Part shown: positions 61,334 to 64,000 of the stretch, one piece after another
Position numbering within the stretch: position 1 is the first letter of the stretch
Layout of the letters: each line of letters starts with the position of its first letter
Source: Bifidobacterium sp.
Lineage (GTDB): Bacteria > Actinomycetota > Actinomycetes > Actinomycetales > Bifidobacteriaceae
Assembly (NCBI GenBank): GCA_024104275.1
Contig: JAGGHK010000005.1
Coordinates: 52,564 to 116,563, forward strand
Length of the DNA stretch: 64,000 nt
Direction: 5' to 3'
Notes under the pieces: generated by a model
Database searches by the model: none
Told to the model about the DNA's origin: nothing
What the model saw: the letters and a program-made list of their open reading frames with translations, nothing else
Program-made: the position numbers and the translations under genes

Positions 61334-63361
61334 ATGGCTGAAGACAATAAAGACGAGTGGAGCAGCGGTCATCCTGCACGTCCCGATGAAGACACGAATA
61401 CGACACCGGAATCGCAAGGTTTTGCCGGCAACAGCTCTCGCGCTGAAAGTGCGGCGGGCAGCAATAATGGCGATGCCGATTACGCCGGTGCTCAGACGAA
61501 CAACGGCGCCGCGGCCGATACGGACGGTGATGGCCAGACGGCCGCCACGCAGCCGATTGCGACGCAGGATACGCAAAACTTCAATAGTGAAACGAACGCT
61601 ACGCCAACCGAAGTGTTCACGACCGGTTACCGGCCCGACGATGCCGGTTCGACGGATGGCACCTCGACTGCTGCTTCGGGCAATTCTTCCGTGACTTCCG
61701 ACACTTCTGGCACGTCCGCTTCCGGCAATTCAGGCAGTGATTCCGGCCCATACCGTCCGGCCCCGGAATACGGCGCCTACGGCCCGCTGCCCGATCACAT
61801 TGGCAATGGCGAAAACGGCGGCAATTTCGGCAATGCCAACGCTCTGTACGGTTCGGGCAATGCCTCTCCGGCAAACGGCTCGGACAACAATGGCCTGGTC
61901 AACACCCCGAGCATGCCATGGAACGGCATCTTCGGCAGCACCGGCCAAAACCCGAACGTCGGCCAGAACGGCAACGAAAACAATAACGATTACGGCAGCA
62001 ACGGCTTTGGCGGTCCGTACAACGGCGGCAGCTTCGGCGGTCCGAATATGCCTGGTGGCAACGGTTACGGCAACCAGAACGGCTATGTGGATTCCAAGTC
62101 TCATAGCAACATCATCACGGCCATTGTCGCGGCCGTGGTGAGTGCGGCGCTGTGCCTGGGCATCGGCTTCCTGGCCATTTCCAGAGGTTGGGTCACGGTT
62201 CCCACCTCCAGCTCCATGGCCGGCATCACTTCCAACAAATCCGGTTCCGGCACCGCCACCGTCAAGGGCGGCCAAGCCCCGGACTGGGCCGGCGTCTCCT
62301 CGCAGGTGTCCAATTCCGTGGTTTCCATCACCACGCAGGTCAGCCAGGGCATAGCCAAGGGATCCGGCGCGATTCTTGACACCAAGGGACATGTTGTCAC
62401 CAACAACCACGTCGTTTCCGGCGGCCAGAACATCCAGGTCACGCTTTCCAACGGCCAGATGTATAAGGCCTCCGTCGTGGGTGCCGACAACACCACCGAT
62501 CTCGCGGTGATTCAGCTGCAAGGCGCTCCGAGCGACCTGAAGCCGGTCCAATTCGCGGATTCCAGCAAACTTGCGGTCGGCGAAAACGTCATGGCCGTCG
62601 GCAACCCGTTGGGTTACGACGACACCGCCACCACCGGCATCGTCTCGGCCTTGAACCGCCCGGTTTCGGTGATGGACGACAATAATTCCGAGATCGTGAC
62701 CAACGCGGTGCAGATTGACGCGGCCATCAACCCCGGCAACTCGGGCGGCCCGACCTTCAACGCGGCCGGCCAAGTCATCGGCATCAACTCGTCGATCGCC
62801 TCCGCTTCCTCGTCTTCCGGCCAGTCCGGTTCCATCGGCATCGGCTTTGCGATTCCCTCGAACCTTGTCAAGCGCGTGGCCGACCAGATTGTCAGCAATG
62901 GTTCCGTCCAGCACGCGATGCTCGGTGTGACCATCAAGTCCGCGAACGTCGAAGCCGACGGCATCACCCGCGGCGGCGCGCAGATCACCACGCCTTCCAC
63001 CGGTGGCTCGGCCGTTGTCAAGGGCAGCCCGGCGGATAAGGCCGGTCTCAAGGCCGACGACACCGTGGTGGCGTTCAACGGCCAGGCGGTCGGCAGCAGC
63101 TCTGCATTGCTCGGTTACGTCCGTGCGGCAAGCCTTGGTGACAAGGTGAAGCTCACGATTGTGCGTGGCGGCAAGACCATGGACGTCGATGTCACCCTCG
63201 ACCAGAAGGAAACCGACGTCAAGGGCAGCAACCGTTCCGAGACCCAAAAGCAGAACGGCAACGGTCAGAATGGTCAGGGCAACGGCCAGAACGGCCAAGG
63301 TCAAGGCGGCAACAGCGACGGGGACGGCGGCGGCCTCTTCGATCCCTTCGGCCTCTGGTAA
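61334..63361 (+). CDS. HtrA/DegP-like trypsin-family serine protease with PDZ domain
   Basis: This membrane-anchored quality-control protease of the cell envelope has an Asn/Gly/Ser-rich cytoplasmic region (about 1-250) and a membrane helix (about 257-280). The protease domain has His in VTNNHVVSG, Asp in TTDLAVIQL and Ser in NPGNSGGPTFN. A PDZ domain follows (KGSPADKAGLKADDTVVAFN), and the tail is Gly/Gln/Asn-rich. GAGGAG lies 5 nt before the ATG at 61334. Such genes often answer to envelope-stress two-component systems; a phased repeat lies upstream. Confidence 0.95.
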   Translation: MAEDNKDEWSSGHPARPDEDTNTTPESQGFAGNSSRAESAAGSNNGDADYAGAQTNNGAAADTDGDGQTAATQPIATQDTQNFNSETNATPTEVFTTGYRPDDAGSTDGTSTAASGNSSVTSDTSGTSASGNSGSDSGPYRPAPEYGAYGPLPDHIGNGENGGNFGNANALYGSGNASPANGSDNNGLVNTPSMPWNGIFGSTGQNPNVGQNGNENNNDYGSNGFGGPYNGGSFGGPNMPGGNGYGNQNGYVDSKSHSNIITAIVAAVVSAALCLGIGFLAISRGWVTVPTSSSMAGITSNKSGSGTATVKGGQAPDWAGVSSQVSNSVVSITTQVSQGIAKGSGAILDTKGHVVTNNHVVSGGQNIQVTLSNGQMYKASVVGADNTTDLAVIQLQGAPSDLKPVQFADSSKLAVGENVMAVGNPLGYDDTATTGIVSALNRPVSVMDDNNSEIVTNAVQIDAAINPGNSGGPTFNAAGQVIGINSSIASASSSSGQSGSIGIGFAIPSNLVKRVADQIVSNGSVQHAMLGVTIKSANVEADGITRGGAQITTPSTGGSAVVKGSPADKAGLKADDTVVAFNGQAVGSSSALLGYVRAASLGDKVKLTIVRGGKTMDVDVTLDQKETDVKGSNRSETQKQNGNGQNGQGNGQNGQGQGGNSDGDGGGLFDPFGLW

Positions 63362-63379
63362 AATCGGCTGGATTGCCTG

Positions 63380-63416
63380 CCGTGCCGCTCGTAACTCATC
63401 GTTAAGGGCGGCACGG
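63380..63416. terminator. Hairpin between htrA and the convergent gene fragment
   Basis: CCGTGCCGC (63380-63388) pairs with GCGGCACGG (63408-63416) over a 19-nt loop. No clear T run follows, so its strength as a terminator is uncertain. Confidence 0.55.
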
Positions 63417-63424
63417 TACTGGCG

Positions 63425-63565
63425 CTACTTCATCTTGCGGATTGCGTACAACATGCAGATCAGCAGGATTGCCGTCGCCCACGGCGGACTTACCTTGGGC
63501 GTGATCGTGACCAATACTGTGGCCACGAGCCAGCAGAGCCCGGCGTTTCCGGGCTTGTTATCATT
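63425..63565 (-). pseudogene. C-terminal fragment of a small membrane protein, cut by an IS
   Basis: The minus strand reads DNKPGNAGLCWLVATVLVTI, then ATAILLICMLYAIRKMK, and stops at TAG 63425-63427. Two hydrophobic stretches suggest a membrane protein. There is no start codon or ribosome site before the IS boundary at 63567, so the front was separated by the insertion. The family is unrecognised. Confidence 0.55.
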
Positions 63566-63566
63566 A

Positions 63567-64000
63567 GGCTCTGTTAAACCAGTTTTGACATGAAAGTCTG
63601 AAAACCGTCCATACTTGTAGCTACAATGGTGCTACTACTTAAGGGGTGGTGGCAATGAGGCTTACGGACGCGGTGAGGCGGCAGTTGGACGGCATGACGG
63701 TCATGGAGCGTAGGCAGGCGGTGTCGGAGTTGAAACAGTTGGTGTACGAGCTGGCGTACGAGCCGCCCGTGGATGACGGAGTGGCGTGCCCGTGGTGCGG
63801 GTCGGTCTCCTACGTGCGGAAAGGCCATGATCGGGACAAGGCGCAACGTTACCAGTGCCGTGACTGCCGTCGCACGTTCACCGCCAAGAGGGATACGCTG
63901 ATCGGGCGTAGCAAGCTGCCGATAGGCAAGTGGATGCGGTATGTGGAGTGCTTCACGGATATGCTGCCGTTGCGCGAATGCGCAAAAAGGTGCGGGGTGT
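63567..64000 (+). mobile_element. IS1595-like element, left part only
   Basis: The left end GGCTCTGTTAAACC (63567-63580) is followed by a zinc-ribbon transposase start. The other end lies outside the window. Confidence 0.7.
63655..64000 (+). CDS. IS1595-like transposase (3' end outside window)
   Basis: The first 115 codons encode MRLTDAVRRQLDGMTVMERR, a zinc ribbon (ACPWCGSVSYVRKG, then YQCRDCRRTF), and the LPIGKWMRYVECFTDMLPLR region that leads into the HTH of IS1595/ISXO2-type enzymes. The DDE-like catalytic part is not in the window. AGGGG precedes the ATG at 63655. Family assignment rests on the zinc ribbon and memory of bifidobacterial elements. Confidence 0.8.
   Translation, partial: MRLTDAVRRQLDGMTVMERRQAVSELKQLVYELAYEPPVDDGVACPWCGSVSYVRKGHDRDKAQRYQCRDCRRTFTAKRDTLIGRSKLPIGKWMRYVECFTDMLPLRECAKRCGV

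Noticed and set aside
1-64000. Prophage, CRISPR array or rRNA genes
   Set aside because: No phage structural genes, repeat-spacer arrays or rRNA-like sequence were seen on either strand.

Overview
The window is the replication-origin region of a high-GC Gram-positive actinobacterium, almost certainly a Bifidobacterium or a close relative in the Bifidobacteriaceae. The evidence is the gene order recF-dnaN-dnaA / rpmH-rnpA-yidD-yidC-khpB-rsmG-parA-parB, an actinobacterial fhaA-fhaB-pstP-rodA-pbpA-pknA-pknB cell-wall signalling operon, a CrgA homologue, a class E sortase, and the overall protein similarity. The species cannot be named from the sequence alone.

Layout. Positions 1-5145: recF (cut by the window edge), dnaN and dnaA on the minus strand, with DnaA boxes on both sides of dnaA. 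5146-12289: plus-strand rpmH, rnpA, yidD, yidC, khpB, rsmG, parA, parB, with six perfect parS sites between 8005 and 11134, three of them inside parB. 12466-17063: trxB, a class E sortase and a DUF881 protein on the minus strand, then crgA on the plus strand. 17064-18006: a gene-free stretch holding a second, distant cluster of about seven DnaA-box-like sites. 18007-23258: a sortase-dependent pilus locus with two pilin genes, both broken (an in-frame amber codon in one signal peptide, a 2-bp GT-tract frameshift in the other), and an intact class C sortase. 23590-33910: the Ser/Thr kinase, phosphatase and cell-wall elongation operon, whose inner genes overlap by 4 bp at four successive junctions.

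34080-49065 is the accessory part: a DUF4143-type ATPase preceded by three direct repeats in an exact 34-bp period; two tandem paralogous zinc-ribbon/PASTA-like membrane proteins; an LPXTG surface protein whose 5' end is removed by an IS1249-like element; and a restriction-modification island (McrB-like AAA+ protein, LlaJI/McrC-like nuclease, HTH-fused cytosine-5 methyltransferase) with a large dyad in the methyltransferase promoter region. mcrB reads as much more AT-rich than its neighbours, which suggests transfer.

49357-64000 holds housekeeping genes: an S9 peptidase, an alpha/beta hydrolase, a MalY/PatB-type C-S lyase, a LOG-family protein, tRNA-Leu(CAG), a nitroreductase, tgt and an HtrA-like protease. 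These are mixed with decayed genes: a ketopantoate-reductase fragment joined to a YoeB toxin fragment, a frameshifted TetR regulator, a DUF5680 protein, and a membrane-protein fragment cut by an IS1595-like element that runs off the right edge.

Recurring themes are many small gene-breaking lesions, which may be real decay, phase variation or assembly error, and low-complexity insertions or extensions in several normally compact housekeeping proteins (RecF, DnaA, RnpA, YidD, TrxB, nitroreductase, Tgt). No CRISPR array, rRNA or prophage was seen.
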